This document shows positions 1 through 6,835 of a stretch of 64,000 bases of DNA, one piece after another (the stretch's first letter is position 1; every line of letters starts with the position of its first letter). Source of the stretch: JAAGZL01 sp050297535 (GTDB taxonomy: Bacteria; Pseudomonadota; Gammaproteobacteria; Chromatiales; Chromatiaceae); the NCBI GenBank assembly GCA_050297535.1, contig JBNKSV010000001.1, positions 1-64,000 on the forward strand, given 5' to 3'. The translations under genes were made by a program, and so were the position numbers. The notes beneath the pieces were generated by a model. That model was not told where the DNA came from. It searched no databases and worked only from the letters and a program-made list of their open reading frames with translations.

Positions 1-2
1 TC

Positions 3-1565
3 AAAAAAAACATACGCATCCTCATGCTAAATGTTCCGCACCCGTCTATTGGCAGCAGTATTTCCGATCATCTGCCTCCGTTAGGACTTCTGTCGATTGC
101 CGGTCCACTGATCGACGCTGGGTACAGCGTCAACTTGGTAGACGGCGAGATCGGTACAAGGTGCGAGAGAGAGTTGCTGAAGGGTGCGGAAGCGGCTGCT
201 CCGGATATTGTGTTGCTTGGACATTGCGGTTCGACTTCGGCGCACCCGGTCATTGCTCGCGTGGCCAGGTCGTTGCGGCTGCGATTGCCGAAAGTGGTGA
301 TCATCTACGGTGGAGTCTACCCCACCTATCACTGGCGGGAGATTCTGGCGACAGAGCGTTCCGTCGATATTATTGTGCGAGGCGAGGGGGAACACACCTG
401 CCTGCGAGTAGTCGATGCGCTTGTCGCGAACCGAGATCTGTTTGGAATACCAGGCATCGCGTACCGAGACGGTGGGGATGTGGTTGCGACGGCGCGTGCC
501 CCCGTAATCCAGGACCTTGATGCTTGCCGTGTGGCATGGGAGTTAATTGATCACCGGCAATACACCTACTGGGGTGGGAGGCGGGCCGTTGGCGTTCAGT
601 TCTCGCGGGGCTGTCCCCATCTCTGCACATTCTGCGGCCAGCGCGGATTTTGGACGCGCTGGCGACATCGCGATCCTGTACGGCTGGCCATGGAACTGGC
701 CCGATTGCATCGCGAGCATGGTGTTGAGGTCGTGAACTTTGCAGATGAAAATCCCATCGTATCGCGTTCGCATTGGAAGGCCTTCCTCAAGGCATTGATC
801 GCGCAAAATGTAAATCTTACATTGGTTGCCTCGGCCCGCGCAGACGACATTGTGCGCGATGCGGATATCCTGCACCTCTACAAGAAAGCTGGTTTTGAGC
901 GAATACTTATGGGTACCGAGAACACGGATGAAGAGACGTTGCTCAAGATTGCCAAGGGGAGCTCAACCGCGACCGACCGTCAGGCGATCAATCTTCTGCG
1001 CAAACACAACATCCTCTCCTTGGCGACCTTTGCCGTTGGGTTTGGCGATGAGACCGATCGTGACTACGGGCGAGCGTTGCGTCAACTCTTGGCTTTGGAT
1101 GCGGACCAAATCAGCATAGTCTACGCTACCCCTCATCGCTGGACCCGCTTCTACAGTGAAGCGAGCGACAAGCGCGTGATACAGACAGATCTACGTTGGT
1201 GGGATTACAAGCATCAGGTATTGGCATCCCGGCTGCCGGCCTGGCGCGTATTTGTATGGGTCAAAGTGATTGAGGCTGCCCTGCAACTCCGACCCGCTGC
1301 ATTACGCCGCACGCTGTTCCATCAGGACTCGCGGCTGCGGGCAGCGATGCGCTGGTACACGGGGCTGGGGCGTGAGGTCTGGCCGCGAGAGATATTCAAC
1401 TTCCTGTTCAGGGAGCGACGGACAAACCATGGCCCCAGGGTTCGGGAGCTGTGGGGCGAGCCACAGGAGCATGAAGGTTTCGCGATGGCCGTTCCTTCGA
1501 ATAAAAAACGGGTCTCCACGTATGAACCAGTTGTCGGAGAGAAGACTAGGGTGTCAGCTCAGTAA
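3..1565 (+). CDS. BchE-like B12-binding/radical SAM protein, 5' partial
   Basis: This is a radical SAM enzyme with an N-terminal cobalamin-binding-like Rossmann region (about residues 10-135 from the ATG at 24) and a radical SAM core carrying CxxxCxxC at C197, C201 and C204. Sequence around the cluster (RGCPHLCTFC), VRGEGE and the spacing resemble BchE, the anaerobic Mg-protoporphyrin IX monomethyl ester cyclase, so that is the closest family I recognise. The frame stays open upstream of the first ATG to the window edge (residues KKNIRIL precede it), and BchE proteins begin with a similar strand (MRIL). The true start therefore probably lies outside the window. The DxHxxG cobalamin motif is not evident. 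The C-terminal 100 residues are Arg-rich. The substrate cannot be assigned; homologues also occur in non-phototrophs. Confidence 0.72.
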   Translation, partial: KKNIRILMLNVPHPSIGSSISDHLPPLGLLSIAGPLIDAGYSVNLVDGEIGTRCERELLKGAEAAAPDIVLLGHCGSTSAHPVIARVARSLRLRLPKVVIIYGGVYPTYHWREILATERSVDIIVRGEGEHTCLRVVDALVANRDLFGIPGIAYRDGGDVVATARAPVIQDLDACRVAWELIDHRQYTYWGGRRAVGVQFSRGCPHLCTFCGQRGFWTRWRHRDPVRLAMELARLHREHGVEVVNFADENPIVSRSHWKAFLKALIAQNVNLTLVASARADDIVRDADILHLYKKAGFERILMGTENTDEETLLKIAKGSSTATDRQAINLLRKHNILSLATFAVGFGDETDRDYGRALRQLLALDADQISIVYATPHRWTRFYSEASDKRVIQTDLRWWDYKHQVLASRLPAWRVFVWVKVIEAALQLRPAALRRTLFHQDSRLRAAMRWYTGLGREVWPREIFNFLFRERRTNHGPRVRELWGEPQEHEGFAMAVPSNKKRVSTYEPVVGEKTRVSAQ

Positions 1566-1646
1566 TAGGCGACATACCTCAAATTAATGCCCCCTTATCA
1601 AACCCGAAAACCGCACACCCTTACGGGAGTACGGTTCTGCGGTATT

Positions 1647-1723
1647 TGGCGCGCCTGACAGGAGTCGAACCTGTGACCCCCGCCTTCGGAGGGCGGTACT
1701 CTATCCAACTGAGCTACAGGCGC
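1647..1723 (-). tRNA. tRNA-Arg (anticodon CCG), CCA encoded
   Basis: Read on the minus strand, this folds as a full cloverleaf. The acceptor stem GCGCCTG pairs with CAGGCGC. The D-arm contains AGCTCAGTTGG. The anticodon stem CCGCC/GGCGG carries the loop CTCCGAA, giving anticodon CCG. The T-loop is GGTTCGAATCC, followed by discriminator G and an encoded CCA. It is convergent with the BchE-like gene. No convincing promoter was found directly upstream; see the duplicated 5' fragment further upstream. Confidence 0.96.
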
Positions 1724-1750
1724 AAAACTGGTTGCTACTTAGCTAGGACG

Positions 1751-1832
1751 CGGTTCGCGAGCAACCTTTCGGGTTGCTGGGCGGTACTCACGCGGCTTCG
1801 CCGCTTCCCCGGCCCACTCGCAAGCTCGTGGG
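1751..1832. repeat. Cluster of three short hairpins
   Basis: Three consecutive stem-loops lie between the tRNA-Arg and the displaced tRNA 5' fragment. They are GCAACC/GGTTGC (1761-1777), GCGGC-TTC-GCCGC (1792-1804) and CCCAC/GTGGG (1813-1832). The arrangement resembles REP/BIME-like intergenic elements and recalls the triple-hairpin element at 39773-39863, although stem sequences differ. No coding potential is apparent. Confidence 0.5.
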
Positions 1833-1842
1833 CGTTCGGGCT

Positions 1843-1866
1843 AAAAAAGGTCCACTGGACCTTTTT
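1843..1866 (-). terminator. Bidirectional intrinsic terminator
   Basis: AAAAAGGTCC and GGACCTTTTT (1844-1853 and 1857-1866) form a perfect 10-bp stem with a 3-nt loop. On the minus strand it ends in a run of six U, so it would stop a transcript reading through the tRNA 5' fragment before it reaches the intact tRNA-Arg. Confidence 0.65.
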
Positions 1867-1867
1867 C

Positions 1868-1902
1868 TTAGCGCCCTCACCCAACTGAGCTACAGGCGCT
1901 AA
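1868..1902 (-). pseudogene. Displaced 5' fragment of tRNA-Arg
   Basis: Positions 1881-1899 repeat exactly the first 19 nt of the intact tRNA-Arg (1705-1723), in the same orientation and 176 bp further upstream. After the D-loop GTTGG the sequence diverges, so it is only a 5' remnant. The remnant is itself enclosed by an 8-bp inverted repeat, TTAGCGCC/GGCGCTAA, giving a compact hairpin followed by the terminator at 1843-1866. Confidence 0.7.
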
Positions 1903-1910
1903 GGGTGGGT

Positions 1911-1939
1911 ATATTAACCCGCCCTTTGAGTGGCGTCTA
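1911..1939 (-). promoter_or_regulatory. Possible sigma70 promoter reading into the tRNA 5' fragment
   Basis: On the minus strand, TAGACG (RC of 1934-1939) and TAATAT (RC of 1911-1916) are separated by 17 bp. Each matches its consensus hexamer at 4 of 6 positions. The predicted start would fall just upstream of the tRNA fragment, so this could be the original tRNA-Arg promoter. Moderate to weak evidence. Confidence 0.35.
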
Positions 1940-2023
1940 TTTTATGGAGTCGATCTTTTTCCTGTCTGTCGTTATACTGGCGCAATTTATTGCATAGATA
2001 TTTCGAGACTGGAGGTAGTGGCA

Positions 2024-2542
2024 GTGGGTTATAGAATAGTTTCCTGTGGTAAGGGTTTGGTTGCCGCGATGTCCGTGGCGCTGATTGTTACTGGCCCGGT
2101 GTCTGCGGCGGATGATTCCCGTGCGGATGTGCTGGAACGTATCAAGCCGATAGGTGAGGTTTCCGTAGTGGGGCAGGCGGCACCTGCTCCCGCCGAGGCT
2201 GCCGCTCCCGCAGCAGAAGCGGCCCCTGAAGCTGCTGCCCCGGCGGCAACTCCAGCCGCTGCCGCTCCGGCGGCTCCAGCTGCTGCCAGTAACGATCCTG
2301 CCGCCCTTGCTCAGGCCAAGGGTTGCATGGCTTGTCATCAGGTTGCTGTAAAGGTGGTTGGTCCGGCCTATAAGGACGTGGCGGCCAAGTACAAGGGTAC
2401 TGCGGGCGCTTTGGATACCCTGGTTGCGAAGGTGAAGGCGGGTGGTTCCGGCAACTGGGGCCAGATTCCTATGCCGCCACAAGGGGCTACTTCTACAGAT
2501 GAAGAGCTCAAGACCATTGTAAAGTGGGTACTGTCTCAGTAA
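2024..2542 (+). CDS. Periplasmic class I cytochrome c (c5-like) with Ala/Pro linker
   Basis: A 172-residue electron carrier. An N-terminal signal peptide (hydrophobic core about residues 11-28, ending VSA-AD) is followed by a spacer, a low-complexity Ala/Pro/Glu linker (about 51-89) and a single heme domain with CMACH at 101-105 and a likely axial Met150 (QIPMPP). The domain resembles cytochrome c5/c551-type proteins. I chose the GTG at 2024 because GGAGGT at 2011-2016 is 7 nt away; the in-frame GTG at 2018 would leave almost no spacing. It is monocistronic, with an intrinsic terminator immediately downstream. Its maturation would need the ccm operon at 21-28 kb. The redox partner is unknown. 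Confidence 0.85.
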   Translation: MGYRIVSCGKGLVAAMSVALIVTGPVSAADDSRADVLERIKPIGEVSVVGQAAPAPAEAAAPAAEAAPEAAAPAATPAAAAPAAPAAASNDPAALAQAKGCMACHQVAVKVVGPAYKDVAAKYKGTAGALDTLVAKVKAGGSGNWGQIPMPPQGATSTDEELKTIVKWVLSQ

Positions 2543-2568
2543 CTGTTTCCATCAATGGTTTAAGAAGA

Positions 2569-2596
2569 GGCAGGGCATAGTTGTCCTGCCTTTTTT
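2569..2596 (+). terminator. Intrinsic terminator after the cytochrome c gene
   Basis: GGCAGG and CCTGCC pair around a 10-nt loop and are followed directly by six T. It sits between the convergent cytochrome c gene and rep. Confidence 0.85.
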
Positions 2597-2603
2597 GTTC
2601 TTT

Positions 2604-4613
2604 TTATCCTTCGCCCAGAAGCGCTCGCATATTGCTCAGGTGGGAACTGCCGCGTTCCTGCTTCTCTTCCGCCGTTAGTTGATGCTTGCCCCCCTCCAGC
2701 TTCAGATCCTCCCGGGGCAACTCTTCCAGGAAACGGCTGGGGGTGCAGTCGATAACCTCTCCGAAGCGTTTGCGTTTACCGGCCATGGTCATGGTCAGGC
2801 TGCGCTGGGCCCGGGTGATGCCTACGTAGGCCAGACGGCGCTCCTCTTCGATGTTGTCCTCTTCGATACTGCTGCGGTGGGGCAGTAGCTCCTCCTCCAT
2901 GCCCACCAGGAATACGTGGGGGAATTCCAGCCCCTTGGCGGCGTGTAGGGTCATCATGTGTACTTGGTTGCCTACCTCGTCCTCATCCTGTTGCTCCAGC
3001 ATGTCTTGTAGGGTCAGGTGGCTGATGATTTCGGCCAGGCTCTCTCCGGCAAATTCGCTGCGGCGTAGGTTCTCGATCCATTTAACCAGTTCGTTCACGT
3101 TCTCCATGCGAAACTCGGCTACACTATCGCTGGAACTCTTTTCGTAGAGCCAATCTTCGTAATCAATATCCTTCAGAAGTTGGCGTACTACCTCTACCGG
3201 GTGGTCGTTTTCCGCCCTGCGTTGGAACTCGCCGATCCAGCGCGAGAACTCCTGCACCCGTTGTAGCGGCTTGCCGTTCAGGGTTTGTTGCAGTCCCATC
3301 TCGTCACAGGCCGCAATCAGGCCGATGCCGCGTCCGGTGGCATAGCCGCCCAGTTTTTCCAGGGTGGTGGGACCGATCTCGCGGCGCGGGGTGTTGATGA
3401 TGCGCAGGAAAGCGGCATCATCATCCGGGTTGGCCAGCAGGCGCAGGTAGGCCATCACGTCCTTGATCTCGGTGCGGCTGAAAAACGAGGTTCCGCCGCT
3501 GAGAAAATATGGTATCTGATGTTGGCGCAGGGCGGCCTCGAAGGGCCGGGCCTGATGGTTGCCGCGATAGAGGATGGCGAAGTCGCCGTACTTGGCGTTG
3601 CCCTTGAGGGTCCTGGAGATGATCTCGGATACCACGGTCTCGGTCTCGTGCAAATCGTTTTTGCATTCGATAAACCTGATCTGGTCTCCCAGCCCTAGTT
3701 CACTCCACAGCTTCTTCTCGAATACATGCGGGTTGTTGGCGATAAGCTGGTTGGCGGCGCGCAGGATGCGCCCGCTGGAGCGGTAGTTCTGCTCCAGTTT
3801 TATCACCTTCAGACGATGGAAATCATCCTGCAGTTTTGCAAGATTTTCCGGCCTAGCACCGCGCCAGGCGTAGATGGACTGGTCATCATCCCCCACCACG
3901 GTCAGGGCTTGGCGCACTCCCACCAGCTGTTTTACCAGTTGGTACTGGCTGGAGTTGGTGTCCTGGTACTCGTCCACCAGCAGGTAGCGGATACGGTTTT
4001 GCCAACGCTCCAGCGCCTCCGGGTGTTGTTGAAACAGTTGCGTGGGGAGCAGGATCAGGTCATCAAAATCCACCGCATTATAGGCACGCAGGCTGCGTTG
4101 ATAGGCGGCGTACAGCAGGGCCCCGCGCTGTTCCATGTTGTCTGCCGCCTGGGCCAGGGCCTGTTCCGGGTCGAGCATGGAGTTTTTCCAGTCGGATATG
4201 CGCCAGCGCAGGGCGGACAGCAGCTTGTCGTCGATGTTGTCCTGGCGCAGTAGTTCCTTGAGCAGGTTGTCCGTGTCTTGGTCATCGAAGATGGTGAAGC
4301 CAGGTTTGTAGCCCAGGGTCTTGATCTCGCTGCGGATGATGTTCAGTCCCAGGGTGTGGAAGGTGGAGATATGGAGGCCCTCACTGGCCTTGCCCTTTAG
4401 CATCTTGCCCACGCGGGAACGCATCTCCCTGGCCGCCTTGTTGGTGAAGGTGACGGCGGTGATCTGGCGCGGTTCCAATCCGCATCCCTTGATCAGGTGG
4501 ACGATCTTCTCGGTGATTACCCTGGTCTTGCCAGAGCCAGCACCGGCCAGCACCAGCAGCGGTCCATCAAGATAACGAACGGCCTCCTGTTGTCTGGGGT
4601 TGAGTGCTGGCAT
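2604..4613 (-). CDS. rep: ATP-dependent DNA helicase Rep
   Basis: A superfamily 1A 3'-5' DNA helicase of 669 residues, near the usual Rep length of about 670. The Q-motif (LNPRQQEAV), Walker A (AGAGSGKT, about residues 23-30), motif Ia (TFTNKAAREM), Walker B DEYQDTN, motif III (GDDDQSIYAWRGA) and motif VI (YVGITRAQ) are all visible. The STFHTLGLNIIR block favours Rep over UvrD or PcrA. Rep removes protein roadblocks and helps restart replication forks. It is convergent with the cytochrome c gene and stands alone. Confidence 0.95.
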   Translation of the reverse strand: MPALNPRQQEAVRYLDGPLLVLAGAGSGKTRVITEKIVHLIKGCGLEPRQITAVTFTNKAAREMRSRVGKMLKGKASEGLHISTFHTLGLNIIRSEIKTLGYKPGFTIFDDQDTDNLLKELLRQDNIDDKLLSALRWRISDWKNSMLDPEQALAQAADNMEQRGALLYAAYQRSLRAYNAVDFDDLILLPTQLFQQHPEALERWQNRIRYLLVDEYQDTNSSQYQLVKQLVGVRQALTVVGDDDQSIYAWRGARPENLAKLQDDFHRLKVIKLEQNYRSSGRILRAANQLIANNPHVFEKKLWSELGLGDQIRFIECKNDLHETETVVSEIISRTLKGNAKYGDFAILYRGNHQARPFEAALRQHQIPYFLSGGTSFFSRTEIKDVMAYLRLLANPDDDAAFLRIINTPRREIGPTTLEKLGGYATGRGIGLIAACDEMGLQQTLNGKPLQRVQEFSRWIGEFQRRAENDHPVEVVRQLLKDIDYEDWLYEKSSSDSVAEFRMENVNELVKWIENLRRSEFAGESLAEIISHLTLQDMLEQQDEDEVGNQVHMMTLHAAKGLEFPHVFLVGMEEELLPHRSSIEEDNIEEERRLAYVGITRAQRSLTMTMAGKRKRFGEVIDCTPSRFLEELPREDLKLEGGKHQLTAEEKQERGSSHLSNMRALLGEG

Positions 4614-4720
4614 GTGAATAAGTCCTGGTAGAGAGGCGATGTATTATGCCGATGCCAACCAAACTATCAACACACAGCATCTCTGGAAATGGTAACCGGC
4701 GGGAGCTTTTGCCATAATCC

Positions 4721-4785
4721 GTAGGAGCCCACTCCCGTGGGCGATTGCATCGGCACGTTTTTCGCCCACAGGACAGGGCTCCTAC
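4721..4785. repeat. REP-like palindromic intergenic element
   Basis: GTAGGAGCCC (4721-4730) and its exact complement GGGCTCCTAC (4776-4785) enclose a second hairpin, CCCAC-TCCC-GTGGG (4728-4741), and an alternative pair GTGGGCGA/TCGCCCAC (4737-4744 and 4762-4769). Such GTAGGAGC-type elements are common dispersed repeats in gammaproteobacteria. It overlaps an open frame upstream of the LOG gene, which is why I do not extend that gene into it. Confidence 0.7.
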
Positions 4786-4804
4786 ATGGGATCAAAGTAG
4801 TTTT

Positions 4805-5527
4805 ATGAATGACCAGAACAACAAAAGGTCTAGCGACCAGCTCAGACAAGCCGTCCCCTTAACCCGTGAATCCTGGCGGATATTCCAGATCATGGCGGAA
4901 TTTGTGGAGGGGTTCGAGCAACTGGCTCCGATCTGGCCGGCGGTAAGCATATTCGGTTCGGCCCGAACCAGCCGCGATAATCCCAATTATCAGAAGGCGG
5001 AAGAGATAGCCCGGTTGCTGTCGGACAGTGGTTTTGCCGTCATCAGCGGGGGTGGTCCAGGGATCATGGAGGCGGTGAATAAGGGCGGGTATATGGGTAA
5101 GTCCCACAGTATCGGTTTGAATATCCAGTTGCCGCACGAACAATCAGATAACGAGTATCAGGATATCTCGCTACACTTTCGCCACTTTTTCTCCCGCAAG
5201 GTTATGTTCGTCAAATATGCTTCGGCGTATGTGGTGCTCCCAGGAGGCTTCGGTACCCTGGACGAATTTGCGGAGATCCTGACCCTGGTCCAGACCGGCA
5301 AGACCAGACGCATCCCCATCATCCTGGTCAACAGCAAGTTTTGGAAAGGATTACTCGACTGGTTCAAGGATACCCTGTGTGAAGAGGGCACGATTGATCC
5401 AGAGGATCTGGATTTGGTGTCAATCTGCGATGAACCTGCGGATGTGGTGGACGCCATCTTTGCCCACTATGAGGCCCGCGGTTTTGAGCCGTCCGCAGAG
5501 GAGAAGGAAATTCTGCTGGAACTGTAA
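4805..5527 (+). CDS. LOG family (TIGR00730-type) Rossmann-fold protein
   Basis: A 240-residue protein of the LOG/lysine decarboxylase-like family. It has the nucleotide-binding GGGPGIMEA motif (82-90) and the hallmark PGGFGTLDE (146-154). Characterised members release nucleobase and ribose 5-phosphate from nucleoside monophosphates (cytokinin-activating or general purine nucleotide hydrolases); the substrate here is unknown. An upstream in-frame ATG at 4745 lies inside the palindromic repeat and encodes unrelated sequence, so I use the ATG at 4805, although no strong ribosome-binding site is seen. It is divergent from rep. Confidence 0.85.
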   Translation: MNDQNNKRSSDQLRQAVPLTRESWRIFQIMAEFVEGFEQLAPIWPAVSIFGSARTSRDNPNYQKAEEIARLLSDSGFAVISGGGPGIMEAVNKGGYMGKSHSIGLNIQLPHEQSDNEYQDISLHFRHFFSRKVMFVKYASAYVVLPGGFGTLDEFAEILTLVQTGKTRRIPIILVNSKFWKGLLDWFKDTLCEEGTIDPEDLDLVSICDEPADVVDAIFAHYEARGFEPSAEEKEILLEL

Positions 5528-5621
5528 TAAGATACCGGTGTATAAATAGAACAAACCACTTGTGCCTGGCGGCAACCGTATGGTTCGTCAGACAAAAGAG
5601 AAGATAAACAAAGGAAACACT

Positions 5622-5960
5622 ATGAAGAAAATATTACTTGCCCTCTGTCTGTTGGTCGCAGCGCCCATGCTTGCCATGGCCGAGGAGAAGAGTGATCTAC
5701 AACCACTGCCGGGACCGCCGAAACTGCCGCCGCAGGTGCAAAGTGGCGAGGTGCTGGAGCCTGAGGTGACTATCGTGGAGACCGACAAGGGAACCGTGCA
5801 CAAGTATAGCGTCAATGGTCAGGTCTATATGGTGAAGGTGGTGCCGGAAGCGGGACCTCCATACTATTTCATCGACTCGGATGGCGACGGCAAACTGGAC
5901 GCCAAGGTCAACGATATCCACAATATCTCGGTTCCGCAGTGGGTGCTGTTTAGCTGGTAA
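5622..5960 (+). CDS. DUF2782-type small exported protein
   Basis: A 112-residue protein with a clear signal peptide (MKKILLALCLLVAAPMLAMA, cleavage near AMA-EE) followed by a Pro-rich segment and a compact beta-rich domain. The domain contains a calcium-site-like DSDGDGKLD stretch (about residues 87-95) and ends PQWVLFSW. It matches the DUF2782 proteins I know from gammaproteobacteria, whose function is unknown. The ATG at 5622 follows AAGGAA at good spacing; the in-frame ATG at 5562 would add a non-signal-like extension. An intrinsic terminator follows. Confidence 0.8.
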   Translation: MKKILLALCLLVAAPMLAMAEEKSDLQPLPGPPKLPPQVQSGEVLEPEVTIVETDKGTVHKYSVNGQVYMVKVVPEAGPPYYFIDSDGDGKLDAKVNDIHNISVPQWVLFSW

Positions 5961-5987
5961 CAGAGTACATCCTTTTTAAAGATAGAG

Positions 5988-6020
5988 TCAGGCAGATCGA
6001 ACGATCTGCCTGATTTTTTT
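5988..6020 (+). terminator. Strong intrinsic terminator
   Basis: A perfect 12-bp stem, TCAGGCAGATCG/CGATCTGCCTGA, with a 2-nt centre (so a 4-nt loop in practice) is followed by seven T. It insulates the DUF2782 gene from the Pho boxes of phoB. Confidence 0.92.
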
Positions 6021-6032
6021 CTAGCTGCTCCA

Positions 6033-6080
6033 CCGTCATAAACCTGTAACACAAATCTGTTCTCATATCTGTCATAAATG
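6033..6080 (+). promoter_or_regulatory. Pho boxes upstream of phoB
   Basis: CCGTCATAAACCTGTAAC (6033-6050) closely matches the PhoB-binding consensus of two CTGTCATA-type half-sites 11 bp apart. Further CTGT half-sites start at 6057 and 6069 (the latter CTGTCATAAAT), giving a run of roughly 11-13-bp spaced repeats. The phoB ATG is at 6141. This implies PhoB autoregulation. Confidence 0.75.
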
Positions 6081-6140
6081 TCGAAATCCGCAAGCCTTGC
6101 GTGTTTCGATCGGTTTTGGCTACGTATGGTGTTTACATTT

Positions 6141-6824
6141 ATGACAGCAAAAATATTGGTAGTTGAAGACGAGGCCCCGGTCAGGGATATGATCTGTTTC
6201 GCTTTGAGTAAGGCGGACTACGACTGTTTCGGGGCCAAGGATGCGGTGGATGCACGTCGCAAGGTGGCTGAGACCCCGCCAGATCTGATTCTGATGGATT
6301 GGATGCTTCCTGAGATGAGCGGTATCGAATTGACTCGCGAGTTTAAGGGAAACGATCTGACCAGGGAGATACCGGTGATCATGCTTACCGCCCGCGGTGA
6401 AGAGGACGACAAGGTGCGTGGTCTGGAATCTGGGGTGGAGGATTACATCACCAAACCGTTCTCGGTAAAGGAGCTGATGGCGCGCATCAAGGTGATCCTG
6501 CGCCGGGTATCGCCGAATGTTACGGAAGATGTAATAGATGCGGGAGAGCTGAGCCTGAATCCGGCGTCGCACCGCGTTGAATATGCCGGCAAGGAGATTG
6601 CCCTCGGTCCAACCGAATTCAAACTGTTGCACTTTTTTATGACCCATCCGGACAAGGTCTATAGCCGATCCCGTCTGCTGGACCGGGTCTGGGGCACTAA
6701 CGTGTTCATCGAAGAGCGTACGGTGGATGTGCATATCAGAAGATTGCGTATGGCGTTGGAGCCGTATGGGATAGATAGCGTGATCCAGACGGTGCGCGGT
6801 GCAGGGTATCGGTTTTCCGGGTAG
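6141..6824 (+). CDS. phoB: Phosphate regulon response regulator PhoB
   Basis: An OmpR/PhoB-family regulator of 227 residues. The receiver domain (1-120) has acidic residues E9-D10-E11, phospho-acceptor D53 (LILMDWMLP) and the conserved Lys of ITKPF near 105. The C-terminal winged helix contains the YSRSRLLDRVWG and ERTVDVHIRRLR recognition blocks. I start at the ATG at 6141 (MTAKILVVEDE), which matches family N-termini; the in-frame ATG at 6078 lies in the Pho box region. phoR begins 11 nt after the stop. PhoB would activate pstSCAB and its own operon through the Pho boxes seen here. Confidence 0.95.
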   Translation: MTAKILVVEDEAPVRDMICFALSKADYDCFGAKDAVDARRKVAETPPDLILMDWMLPEMSGIELTREFKGNDLTREIPVIMLTARGEEDDKVRGLESGVEDYITKPFSVKELMARIKVILRRVSPNVTEDVIDAGELSLNPASHRVEYAGKEIALGPTEFKLLHFFMTHPDKVYSRSRLLDRVWGTNVFIEERTVDVHIRRLRMALEPYGIDSVIQTVRGAGYRFSG

Positions 6825-6835
6825 CAGGCCCTGGC

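Noticed and set aside
1937..2482. 181-residue minus-strand frame opposite the cytochrome c gene
   Set aside because: It mirrors the Ala/Pro repeat as Arg/Gly/Ser runs and has no ribosome-binding site. It is an antisense shadow.
4745..4804. N-terminal extension of the LOG gene
   Set aside because: It lies in the palindromic repeat and does not resemble the family.
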